Below, in pieces: positions 6,315 to 12,300 of a stretch of 12,300 bases of DNA (the first letter of the stretch is position 1; each line of letters starts with the position of its first letter). The stretch spans positions 1 through 12,300 of the forward strand of contig JABEVL010000134.1 in assembly GCA_013043995.1 (NCBI GenBank), written 5' to 3'. The notes under the pieces are model-generated. The model was not told where the DNA came from. It saw only the letters and a list, made by a program, of their open reading frames with translations, and ran no database searches. This DNA is from Spirochaetales bacterium. GTDB lineage: Bacteria; Spirochaetota; Spirochaetia; JABEVK01. The translations under genes were made by a program, and so were the position numbers.

Positions 6315-8897
6315 ATGCCCGAGCCCACTCCCATGATGCGCCAATACCTCGATCTTAAAGCTGAACACCCCGACAAAATACTTTTTTTTCGCCTCGGCGA
6401 TTTCTATGAAATGTTTCGGCAAGACGCCCAGGAAGCGAGCAAGCTTCTTGGGTTGACCCTGACCCACCGGCAAGGCGAACCCATGTGCGGGATTCCCTAC
6501 CATGCAGCCTCAGGATACATCAAGAAATTGCTCGATTGGGGAAAACGTATCGCCGTCTGTGAGCAGTCAGCCTCGGCAACAGGACGGGGAATGATGTCGC
6601 GGCAGGTGACGGAAATTTACTCTCCGGGTACTGTTGTGGACGATAATTTTTTGACGGCAAACAAGCCTCAATACGTCCTCGCACTTTTTGCCAACAAAAC
6701 CCACTTTGCACTGACTTGTGCTGATTTCTCGACGGGCGAGATCCTGTCGAGCGAAATTTCGTGGGAACAAGGTTCTCAAAGTTTAATCCGAGAAATTGTC
6801 CGTCTTCAACCCAAAGAAATTTTGATTAGTGAAAGTTCACATGCTTCGGACTCCAGACTTGCCGAAGTTTTAGTGGCTCTCCACGCTGATTTTTTGTTGA
6901 CGACTTTACCGGATTGGTACTTTGGACTCCCATCCTGTTTAACTTCGGTTCTCCAACACTTTGAGGTCGCAAGTCCAAAAGCCCTGGGCTGGCATGCCGA
7001 CTCCCTGGAAGTTGTCACCATGGGGGTGATTTTGGATTACGCAGGGTCAAGGTGGCCAGGTCGATCCCTGGCGCACCTCAAGAACTTTCGTCGCTACTTT
7101 CCGGGCGATTTTGTGAGCGTGGATGAGGCCACTGCACGGAGCCTCGAGATCACTCAATCGGCTCGCGGTGGTGATGACTGGACCTTGTTTCGGGTCCTGG
7201 ATGGGACGTGCACGTCTCTGGGAGGAAGAAGACTGCGAGCGTGGCTCAAGTTTCCTTTGAAAAACAAGAAGATCCTCGAGGCACGGCAAGATAAGATCGA
7301 ATATTTCCTGGGGAACACCAGCAAACATCTCGAAGTCAGAAAGCTCCTTGGGGGAATGGGAGATTGGGAACGTCTTTCGAGTCGACTATCACTGGATAAA
7401 GCAGGGCCACGCGATCTCCTCGGACTTGAATCCAGCATGGAGAAAACCCTCGTTTTGTTCGAGGTTCTCGAAGCCCCTTTTGAAAAAGTGCTCACCGAGG
7501 AAGAATTTTCTTTGCTCCGGACGAATTTGTCTTTGCTCCAACGTGCCATCGACCGAAACACAGCTTCGATCCTTCAGGAAGGAGGCGTGATCGCCGAGGG
7601 GTTCGACGGAAAACTCGACAGCCTGCGCTATGCAAGAGACCACGGCGCCGAGCTTTTGCAGGCCTATGCCGACGAAGAAATGAAACAGCACGGTCTTTCT
7701 ACCCTGCGCCTGAAGAATAATCGGCTTATTGGGTACTTTTTCGAGGTTTCGAGGATCCAGTCTGAAAACCTGCCGAGTCATTTTCGCCGCAAGCAAAGCT
7801 TGGTCACCAGTGAACGGTACACAACAGATCGCTTGGAGAGTCTCCAGGAGACCGTTTCAGTGGCAAAAGAACGCTGCATTGCCCTCGAAAAAGAGCTCTT
7901 TATTCAACTCACAGACCTGCTCAAACGGGAACTTAAAATCTTCCAGAAAATCGCAGAGGCTGTGGGCGAGTGCGATGTTTTTCAGGGGCTTGCTTGGGTC
8001 GCCCAGCGTCAGCGCTACGTCCGTCCTGAAATTCACGAAGGCTATGAACTCAGCATAGACGCCGGGCGTCACCCCATTGTCGAAGCCGCACTCCAGGAGA
8101 GGGCCTTTGTGCCTAACTCAGTTCATTTCAAAAGCAACGAAATTCTCCATTTGCTCACGGGACCCAACATGTCGGGGAAATCGACCTTCCTGCGCCAGAC
8201 CGCCCTGATTGTCCTCATGGCCCAAATCGGAAGCTATGTTCCCGCGTCTTCGGCTAAAATCGCCTTGGTAGACCAGATTTTTTGCCGCGTGGGTTCCTCG
8301 GACAATCTGGCAGGAGGCGAATCCACCTTTCTTGTTGAGATGAATGAAGTGTCCAATATTTTGAGAAACGCTACCCGGGAAAGTCTCGTCATCATGGATG
8401 AAGTGGGGCGGGGCACGAGTACAAGAGACGGACTTTCTCTTGCCTGGTCTATTTGCGAGTACCTCCTGGGTGTCGTCAAAGCTAAAACACTTTTTGCAAC
8501 CCACTACCATGAGCTGACAGAATTAAATGATCCCGGCAAATCCAATTATTGCGTTCTAATTCAAGAAGACGGTGAGGAGGTTATTTTCCTAAGGAAGGTT
8601 CTCCCTGGGGCTGCCGAGCACTCGTACGGAATTCACGTGGCCAAACTGGCTGGTTTGCCCTCAAGTTTGCTCAAAAGGGCCAAAGAGATTCTTGAAGAGC
8701 TTCTTCTGGGTTTTGGTACTGAAAGTGGCCCAGCTTTCAAAAGTTCTGTGAACTCCAAAACTCAGCAAGGAAGACTTTTTGATGAGAACTCCCTGATCTT
8801 GGACGAGATTCAATCCCTGGACCTAGATAACACTACCCCTCTGGAAGCCTTGCTCCGCCTTGAACGTTGGAAGAGGATGCTGAAAGAGGATAGCTGA
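6315..8897 (+). CDS. mutS: DNA mismatch repair protein MutS
   Basis: An 860-residue, full-length MutS that binds mismatches in DNA as a dimer and signals repair through ATP-driven clamp formation. The N-terminus (TPMMRQYLDLKAEHP then LFFRLGDFYEMF) is canonical and holds the mismatch-reading Phe-X-Glu motif at F30-Y31-E32. Connector, lever and clamp regions span roughly 125-560. The ATPase carries Walker A GPNMSGKST at 616-624, the signature loop SSDNLAGGESTF, Walker B VIMDE ending D695-E696, and ATHYHEL with H730. The dimerising C-terminal helix-turn-helix follows (HSYGIHVAKLAGLPSSLLKRA). QGRLF at 818-822 fits the sliding-clamp-binding pattern Q-x-x-L-F, and the end (NTTPLEALLRLERW) is the usual tail. 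ATG at 6315 was chosen from family alignment despite no ribosome binding site; M7 is an alternative. comF follows after 32 bases. No mutL is in the window. Confidence 0.97.
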   Translation: MPEPTPMMRQYLDLKAEHPDKILFFRLGDFYEMFRQDAQEASKLLGLTLTHRQGEPMCGIPYHAASGYIKKLLDWGKRIAVCEQSASATGRGMMSRQVTEIYSPGTVVDDNFLTANKPQYVLALFANKTHFALTCADFSTGEILSSEISWEQGSQSLIREIVRLQPKEILISESSHASDSRLAEVLVALHADFLLTTLPDWYFGLPSCLTSVLQHFEVASPKALGWHADSLEVVTMGVILDYAGSRWPGRSLAHLKNFRRYFPGDFVSVDEATARSLEITQSARGGDDWTLFRVLDGTCTSLGGRRLRAWLKFPLKNKKILEARQDKIEYFLGNTSKHLEVRKLLGGMGDWERLSSRLSLDKAGPRDLLGLESSMEKTLVLFEVLEAPFEKVLTEEEFSLLRTNLSLLQRAIDRNTASILQEGGVIAEGFDGKLDSLRYARDHGAELLQAYADEEMKQHGLSTLRLKNNRLIGYFFEVSRIQSENLPSHFRRKQSLVTSERYTTDRLESLQETVSVAKERCIALEKELFIQLTDLLKRELKIFQKIAEAVGECDVFQGLAWVAQRQRYVRPEIHEGYELSIDAGRHPIVEAALQERAFVPNSVHFKSNEILHLLTGPNMSGKSTFLRQTALIVLMAQIGSYVPASSAKIALVDQIFCRVGSSDNLAGGESTFLVEMNEVSNILRNATRESLVIMDEVGRGTSTRDGLSLAWSICEYLLGVVKAKTLFATHYHELTELNDPGKSNYCVLIQEDGEEVIFLRKVLPGAAEHSYGIHVAKLAGLPSSLLKRAKEILEELLLGFGTESGPAFKSSVNSKTQQGRLFDENSLILDEIQSLDLDNTTPLEALLRLERWKRMLKEDS

Positions 8898-8929
8898 AGC
8901 AAAATTGTTCAAACGCCGTCTTAGGATGT

Positions 8930-9601
8930 ATGAAATTTCTCAACCGTGCTGTTTGCCTGGGATGCGACGAACCCCTTCAAATGGACGAGCAAAACGATGA
9001 ACTTTGTTTTCTGTGCAGGATGAGTCTACCGGGGTGGGACGATAGTCAAAAGGATGTTTGTCCCGTCTGTGGTCAAACGAATCTGTCTGAGGAAGGCCTT
9101 TGTTGCGATTGCCGGTCCCAGACCTGGGCCTTTTCGTCGATGATGGGTTTGACACCCTACCGCCTTGGCCCCGGCCATTGGACTGCCGTGTATAAAAAGG
9201 AGCCCCGTCCCCGTTTGGTCAAGGTTTTGGCGGAAAGATTTTTTTGGGATACCGGTCTTTCAGCTGTTCTTGTACCCGTCCCGGCTCATGGACATCACAA
9301 ACGCCGACGAGGTTGGGATCCTGTTTTAAAACTGGCCAAGGTTCTCGCAAAGGAAACAGGGTGGCCTCTCGTTTTTGCGTTAAGACGAAGACCGACGGCG
9401 AGCCAAAAAACCCTCGACCGTGTCGAGCGTTTTCTCAATGCTGAGAAATCATATTTCCTTACAGGAAAAAGCGTAAAACAAAAAATCTGCTGGCTGGTCG
9501 ACGACGTTGTCACGACGGGCGCAACGGTTCAAGCCTGTGCGTCTTTACTTAAAACTGCTGGTGCAAGGGAGGTTCGGATCCTTTGCCTGGCCTTGCACTG
9601 A
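8930..9601 (+). CDS. comF: ComF-family protein (zinc-finger phosphoribosyltransferase-like)
   Basis: A 223-residue protein with the two-part ComF architecture. The N-terminal third has paired cysteines (C9/C12, C26/C29, C44/C47, C58/C59/C61) that fit a zinc-binding region. The rest is a type I phosphoribosyltransferase fold with a VPVPAH segment followed by KRRRGWDPVLKLAKVLA, typical of the family, and the PRPP-binding loop VDDVVTTGAT at 190-199. In transformable bacteria ComF acts on incoming single-stranded DNA during uptake; it is also widespread in bacteria not known to take up DNA, where its role is unclear. The reaction and substrate cannot be read from this sequence. It sits 32 bases after mutS on the same strand and is likely co-transcribed with it. 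The ATG has only a weak AGGA 3 bases upstream; a second ATG at 8926 is in another frame and leads to no family-like protein. Confidence 0.9.
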   Translation: MKFLNRAVCLGCDEPLQMDEQNDELCFLCRMSLPGWDDSQKDVCPVCGQTNLSEEGLCCDCRSQTWAFSSMMGLTPYRLGPGHWTAVYKKEPRPRLVKVLAERFFWDTGLSAVLVPVPAHGHHKRRRGWDPVLKLAKVLAKETGWPLVFALRRRPTASQKTLDRVERFLNAEKSYFLTGKSVKQKICWLVDDVVTTGATVQACASLLKTAGAREVRILCLALH

Positions 9602-9602
9602 C

Positions 9603-9631
9603 TTGACAAGAACCTTTCTTGCCGTTAAAGT
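9603..9631 (+). promoter_or_regulatory. Predicted sigma70-type promoter of the rimP-nusA-infB operon
   Basis: A perfect TTGACA (-35, 9603-9608) starts one base after the comF stop, followed by an exact 17-base spacer and TAAAGT (-10, 9626-9631, 4 of 6). Transcription would start near 9638, giving a leader of about 55 bases before the rimP ATG. The spacer holds a perfect inverted repeat CAAGAA-CCT-TTCTTG at 9607-9621. Confidence 0.65.
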
Positions 9632-9654
9632 GCCTTCAGACTAGTTTTAATGGG

Positions 9655-9682
9655 AAAAGAGTCGGAAACGGCTCTTTTTTTT
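9655..9682 (+). terminator. Intrinsic terminator/attenuator hairpin in the rimP leader
   Basis: AAAAGAGTCG (9655-9664) pairs with CGGCTCTTTT (9669-9678) across a GAAA tetraloop, with one T-G wobble, and the T tract runs through 9682. It has every mark of a Rho-independent terminator. It can end the mutS-comF transcript, but it also lies downstream of the predicted promoter at 9603-9631 and only 10 bases before the rimP start, so rimP-nusA transcripts must read through it. A similar hairpin ahead of rimP (ylxS)-nusA occurs in Bacillus relatives, where NusA-stimulated termination is known to feed back on nusA expression. Confidence 0.85.
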
Positions 9683-9692
9683 ATGGTGCGAG

Positions 9693-10139
9693 ATGTTGCT
9701 TCCCCAGCCTGATGACCCTGTATTCAAGACTCTGCAAACCGCGCTTAAGCCGCTGGGTTTGGCTTTGGTCGACGTTGCCGTTCGCAGTAAAAATGGAACG
9801 ACGAAGGCTTCTGTGACAGTTTTTGATGCAAACGGGCTTTCGATTGAAACGTGTGCCCAAGCGCACAGGATGATCGTTCCCCTTCTTGAAAACCAGCTGC
9901 AGACCGAAGACTTGTACGTCGAGGTGGGCTCGCCGGGGTTGGAGCGCAACCTTAAGTATGCCTTTGAGCTTGAACTCTTCAGGTCGCGCCCTGTAAAGAT
10001 TCTTGTTGAAGGAGCTTCAGAATGGCTGGAAGGGATCTTGGAAAAAGTTGACTCTTCACAACTCGAACTTAGAACGGGTGAAGAACTTAAAGAGATCCGA
10101 CTGGCCGATCTTGTCAAAGCCCGATTAAACGACCTTTAA
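9693..10139 (+). CDS. rimP: Ribosome maturation factor RimP
   Basis: A 148-residue cytoplasmic factor needed for 30S subunit maturation. The N-terminal domain (about 1-88) has the conserved LGLALVDVAV start, a strand ending in VTVFDANGLSIETCAQAHR, and the family signature YVEVGSPGLERNL at about 75-87. The C-terminal small beta-barrel domain (about 90-148) carries RPVKILVEG and the closing EIRLADLVKARLNDL. Length is normal for the family. The ATG follows the leader hairpin by 10 bases and has only a weak GCGAG-like ribosome binding site; an ATG at 9683 is out of frame. rimP is the first gene of the rimP-nusA-infB operon, with nusA starting 21 bases after the stop. Confidence 0.94.
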   Translation: MLLPQPDDPVFKTLQTALKPLGLALVDVAVRSKNGTTKASVTVFDANGLSIETCAQAHRMIVPLLENQLQTEDLYVEVGSPGLERNLKYAFELELFRSRPVKILVEGASEWLEGILEKVDSSQLELRTGEELKEIRLADLVKARLNDL

Positions 10140-10144
10140 ACTTC

Positions 10145-10151
10145 AGGGAGG
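10145..10151 (+). promoter_or_regulatory. Ribosome binding site that decides the nusA start
   Basis: AGGGAGG ends at 10151. The TTG at 10152 touches it with no spacing and cannot be used efficiently, whereas the in-frame GTG at 10161 lies 9 bases away, which is workable. I therefore start nusA at 10161. Confidence 0.8.
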
Positions 10152-10160
10152 TTGAAAACA

Positions 10161-11642
10161 GTGAACTCCGAATTCGCAGAATCCATCCATCAGATTACGC
10201 AAGACAAGGGAATTTCAAACGATTTAGTACAGAAAGTCGTTGAAGAGTTCCTCTTGGCCGCCTACAAAAAGACTTTTGGAACGAGTGATAACGCCGTTGT
10301 TAAGTTTCAGGAGGACGGCGGCGAGGTGGGAATCTACGCCAAGAAAATCATCGTGGATAACGACGATTTGTACGACCCTGTCGGTGAGATTGAGTTGAAC
10401 GAAGCTCGAGCCCTCAATGAGGAAGCCAATATCGGGGATGAAATTCTCGTCGAAATTAATCCCAAAGACTTTGACCGCCAAGCGGTTTATACGGCCAAAC
10501 AAAGAGCGAAACAGTACCTGAGAGACATTCAGAAGGACACCCTCTACTCTGAGTTTAGCGACAAGGTGAATGAGGTCATCATCGGATACTACCAACGTGA
10601 AAGAAACGGTAATATCTACGTTGATTTGGGGCGTACCGAAGGCGTATTACCCAGAAAAAATCAGTCTCCCCGGGAGACCTACGCGCCTGGGTCAAGAATT
10701 AAAAGTCTTATCCAGGAAGTGCGAAAAACACCGAGCGGACTTCAGATCGTCTTAAGTCGTCGCGATCCCGAATTTGTCAAGAAACTTTTTGAACTTGAAG
10801 TCCCCGAGATTTACGAGCAAATCATCCTTATACAAAAAATAGTGCGTGAAGCGGGTTATCGTACCAAGGTGGCCGTTCGTTCAGTGAAGGAAGACGTGGA
10901 TCCCATCGGTGCCTGCGTCGGACTCAAGGGCGTCAGAATTCAGGCTGTCATGAAGGAACTGGAAGGGGAGCGGATTGATATTTTACGTTGGGATCCCGAT
11001 CCCAAAACCTTTATCCAAAACGCTCTTTCCCCAGCTCAGGTCACTCAGGTCGTTCTCCTGGACGAGTCGAGGCATCAGGCCTTGGTCGTTGTGCCTGAAA
11101 GTCAGCTTTCCTTGGCCATCGGAAAACAAGGCCTCAACGTTAAACTGGCTAACAGGCTCTGCGACTGGAGCATCGATGTCAAAACCGAAGAACAATTTGC
11201 TGAAATGGATCTTTCGCGTGAAGCCCGAGAGGCCGCTCATGGCTTGTTCCGTGATGAGGAAGAGGCAGAGGACGGGGTCATTACCCAAATTGCCGAGCTG
11301 GAAGGTGTTTCGGAACGTGTGGTGGAAATTCTTACCCAACATGGCATCGTTTTGATTGAAACCTTGCTGAATATGTCGCGGAATGACCTCAATAAAATTG
11401 ATGGAATCACAGCTCAAGACGTTGAAAACCTGATGAAGGTGATCGATGAGAACGTCGAAATTGTCGAGGAAGATCCTGGAACGAGTGACATTGATTATTC
11501 TTCACAGGATGATGTAGAATACGAAGAGGAATTCGAATGCCCAGAATGTGGGCACCCCGTCCAAATCAATATGACCCAATGTCCCAACTGCGGAGTCGGA
11601 TTGAGTTTTGAGATCGAGGACGAGGAATCCGAGGAAAAATAG
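10161..11642 (+). CDS. nusA: Transcription termination/antitermination factor NusA with C-terminal zinc ribbon
   Basis: A 493-residue protein from GTG. NusA binds RNA polymerase and nascent RNA and affects pausing, termination and antitermination. Order of domains: N-terminal polymerase-binding domain (about 1-125, SEFAESIHQITQDKGI start), S1 domain (about 130-200, GNIYVDLGRTEGVLP), KH1 (VDPIGACVGLKGVRIQAVMK) and KH2 (LSLAIGKQGLNVKLANRLC), both with the GxxG loop. One helix-hairpin-helix unit follows at about 373-437 (ITQIAELEGVSERVVEIL...LNKIDGITAQDVENL). After an acidic linker, C460/C463 and C474/C477 form CPEC-x10-CPNC, a zinc-ribbon pattern, then an acidic tail. E. coli NusA has two acidic repeats here and no zinc ribbon. 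infB begins 5 bases after the stop. Confidence 0.95.
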   Translation: MNSEFAESIHQITQDKGISNDLVQKVVEEFLLAAYKKTFGTSDNAVVKFQEDGGEVGIYAKKIIVDNDDLYDPVGEIELNEARALNEEANIGDEILVEINPKDFDRQAVYTAKQRAKQYLRDIQKDTLYSEFSDKVNEVIIGYYQRERNGNIYVDLGRTEGVLPRKNQSPRETYAPGSRIKSLIQEVRKTPSGLQIVLSRRDPEFVKKLFELEVPEIYEQIILIQKIVREAGYRTKVAVRSVKEDVDPIGACVGLKGVRIQAVMKELEGERIDILRWDPDPKTFIQNALSPAQVTQVVLLDESRHQALVVVPESQLSLAIGKQGLNVKLANRLCDWSIDVKTEEQFAEMDLSREAREAAHGLFRDEEEAEDGVITQIAELEGVSERVVEILTQHGIVLIETLLNMSRNDLNKIDGITAQDVENLMKVIDENVEIVEEDPGTSDIDYSSQDDVEYEEEFECPECGHPVQINMTQCPNCGVGLSFEIEDEESEEK

Positions 11643-11647
11643 GCCTT

Positions 11648-12300
11648 ATGTCGGAAGAACTGGAAAACAAAAAACCCAAAGCTACTTTGATTAAACATCC
11701 CAAGGTTGAGCCGCCGGTTCAACCTCCCGTTGAGACGGGAGATGTCGAGAAGCGTAAGGCTGTGGTCGTTGTCAAGAAAAAGACTGTAGTCAAGAAAAAA
11801 GTAGTTGCACACAAGGATGAAACGCCAAGTGTTCCATCTCCTCAGGGTGAATCAGTTCCACGTGCTGCCTCTAAACCTGAAACAGGCGAATCCAAGCTTT
11901 CACCCGACAAAATTGCTGAATTTATGTCGAAAAGACCTCAGGAAATGCGGCGGATCGATCCTTCAGTTGACCGCCCAAAGCCTGAGGGGCTGAGAATTGA
12001 ATCTGGACGCCCGCCACGCACTGATCGCCCCCAGGGGGATCGCGGTTCGCGCTCCTGGAGTGACCGTTCAGGTTTCAACACTCAACAACGTCCTCAGGAT
12101 AATCGCCCGGCTGGTCCCTCCTCGGGCCAGAGTGGGCCTCGTCCGTGGGGCGATCGGCCTCCGCAAGGCGGACCGTCGGGACAAGGCGGGCCGCGCCCTT
12201 ATGGGGATCGGCCCCAGGGTCAGGGAAGCCCCCGTCCGTGGGGCGATCGGCCTCCGCAGGGCGGACCGTCGGGACAAGGCGGGCCGCGCCCTTATGGGGA
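11648..12300 (+). CDS. infB: Translation initiation factor IF-2, N-terminal part (3' end outside window)
   Basis: The ATG lies 5 bases after the nusA stop and the frame is open to the window end (217 codons). The start MSEELENKKPKATLIKHPKV and the following KRKAVVVVKKKTVVKKKVV resemble spirochaetal IF-2 N-termini, and position after rimP-nusA supports the call. A short helical segment, SPDKIAEFMSKRPQEMRR, follows at about residues 86-102. From about 125 on the chain is Arg/Gly/Pro/Gln-rich and almost certainly disordered, with a 31-residue tandem repeat. The GTPase and tRNA-binding domains that define IF-2 lie beyond the window, so the assignment rests on context and the N-terminus. The nearest Shine-Dalgarno candidate is GAGGA inside the nusA end, about 12 bases upstream, with possible translational coupling. 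Confidence 0.9.
   Translation, partial: MSEELENKKPKATLIKHPKVEPPVQPPVETGDVEKRKAVVVVKKKTVVKKKVVAHKDETPSVPSPQGESVPRAASKPETGESKLSPDKIAEFMSKRPQEMRRIDPSVDRPKPEGLRIESGRPPRTDRPQGDRGSRSWSDRSGFNTQQRPQDNRPAGPSSGQSGPRPWGDRPPQGGPSGQGGPRPYGDRPQGQGSPRPWGDRPPQGGPSGQGGPRPYG
12140..12300 (+). repeat. 93-bp tandem repeat inside infB (31 residues per unit)
   Basis: Bases 12140-12207 recur at 12233-12300 with one difference (A at 12166, G at 12259, both CAA/CAG for Gln), so the period is 93 bases. Each unit encodes PRPWGDRPPQGGPSGQGG followed by PRPYGDRPQGQGS, itself an imperfect two-part repeat of PRP(W/Y)GDRP. A degenerate, older unit can be seen just upstream (RPQDNRPAGPSSGQSG). The window ends inside the second copy, so copy number is unknown. 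Confidence 0.9.

Noticed and set aside
10152..10160. TTG at 10152 as the nusA start
   Set aside because: It abuts the Shine-Dalgarno sequence with zero spacing; the GTG at 10161 is 9 bases away and gives a normal NusA N-terminus.
12068..12277. Antisense Arg/Pro-rich reading frame over the infB repeat
   Set aside because: It is the reverse reading of a low-complexity repeat and has no start signals.
12140..12300. CRISPR-like direct repeats
   Set aside because: The copies are contiguous 93-bp coding units in frame with infB, without unique spacers, so this is a protein repeat.

Overview
The window reads as chromosome from a diderm bacterium, most likely a spirochaete. The first block runs tamB - bamA - skp - mutS in the order I recall from Treponema pallidum. 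The end of the window carries rimP - nusA - infB, and the IF-2 start has a Lys/Val-rich N-terminus of the kind seen in spirochaetes. Base composition looks close to half G+C by eye. Genes are packed tightly, no gap exceeds about 100 bases, and I see no insertion sequence, prophage, CRISPR array, tRNA or rRNA.

Layout. (1) 1-5644, + strand: the 3' part of a TamB-family gene (5' end outside the window), bamA and a Skp/OmpH chaperone gene, with short gaps and strong ribosome binding sites. This is an outer-membrane biogenesis operon that ends at a strong hairpin (5670-5698). (2) 5720-6220, - strand: a stand-alone STAS-domain protein, convergent with skp and divergent from mutS. (3) 6315-9601, + strand: mutS and a ComF-family phosphoribosyltransferase gene 32 bases apart. 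(4) 9603-12300, + strand: a promoter, a terminator-like leader hairpin, then rimP, nusA and the 5' part of infB, the widely conserved operon for ribosome maturation, transcription elongation/termination and translation initiation.

How they work together. TamB, BamA and Skp handle lipid transport or protein assembly at the outer membrane. MutS repairs replication mismatches. RimP, NusA and IF-2 belong to the gene-expression machinery. The STAS protein is probably regulatory but its partner is not in the window.

The most notable points are regulatory or architectural rather than a new system. The divergent STAS/mutS pair both have a sigma70-like -10 hexamer exactly 6 bases before the start codon and no Shine-Dalgarno sequence, which suggests leaderless mRNAs. 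A promoter/attenuator-like leader precedes rimP-nusA. NusA ends in an added four-cysteine zinc ribbon. IF-2 has a 93-bp, 31-residue tandem repeat in its disordered N-terminal region. I did not find a convincing undescribed multi-gene system.
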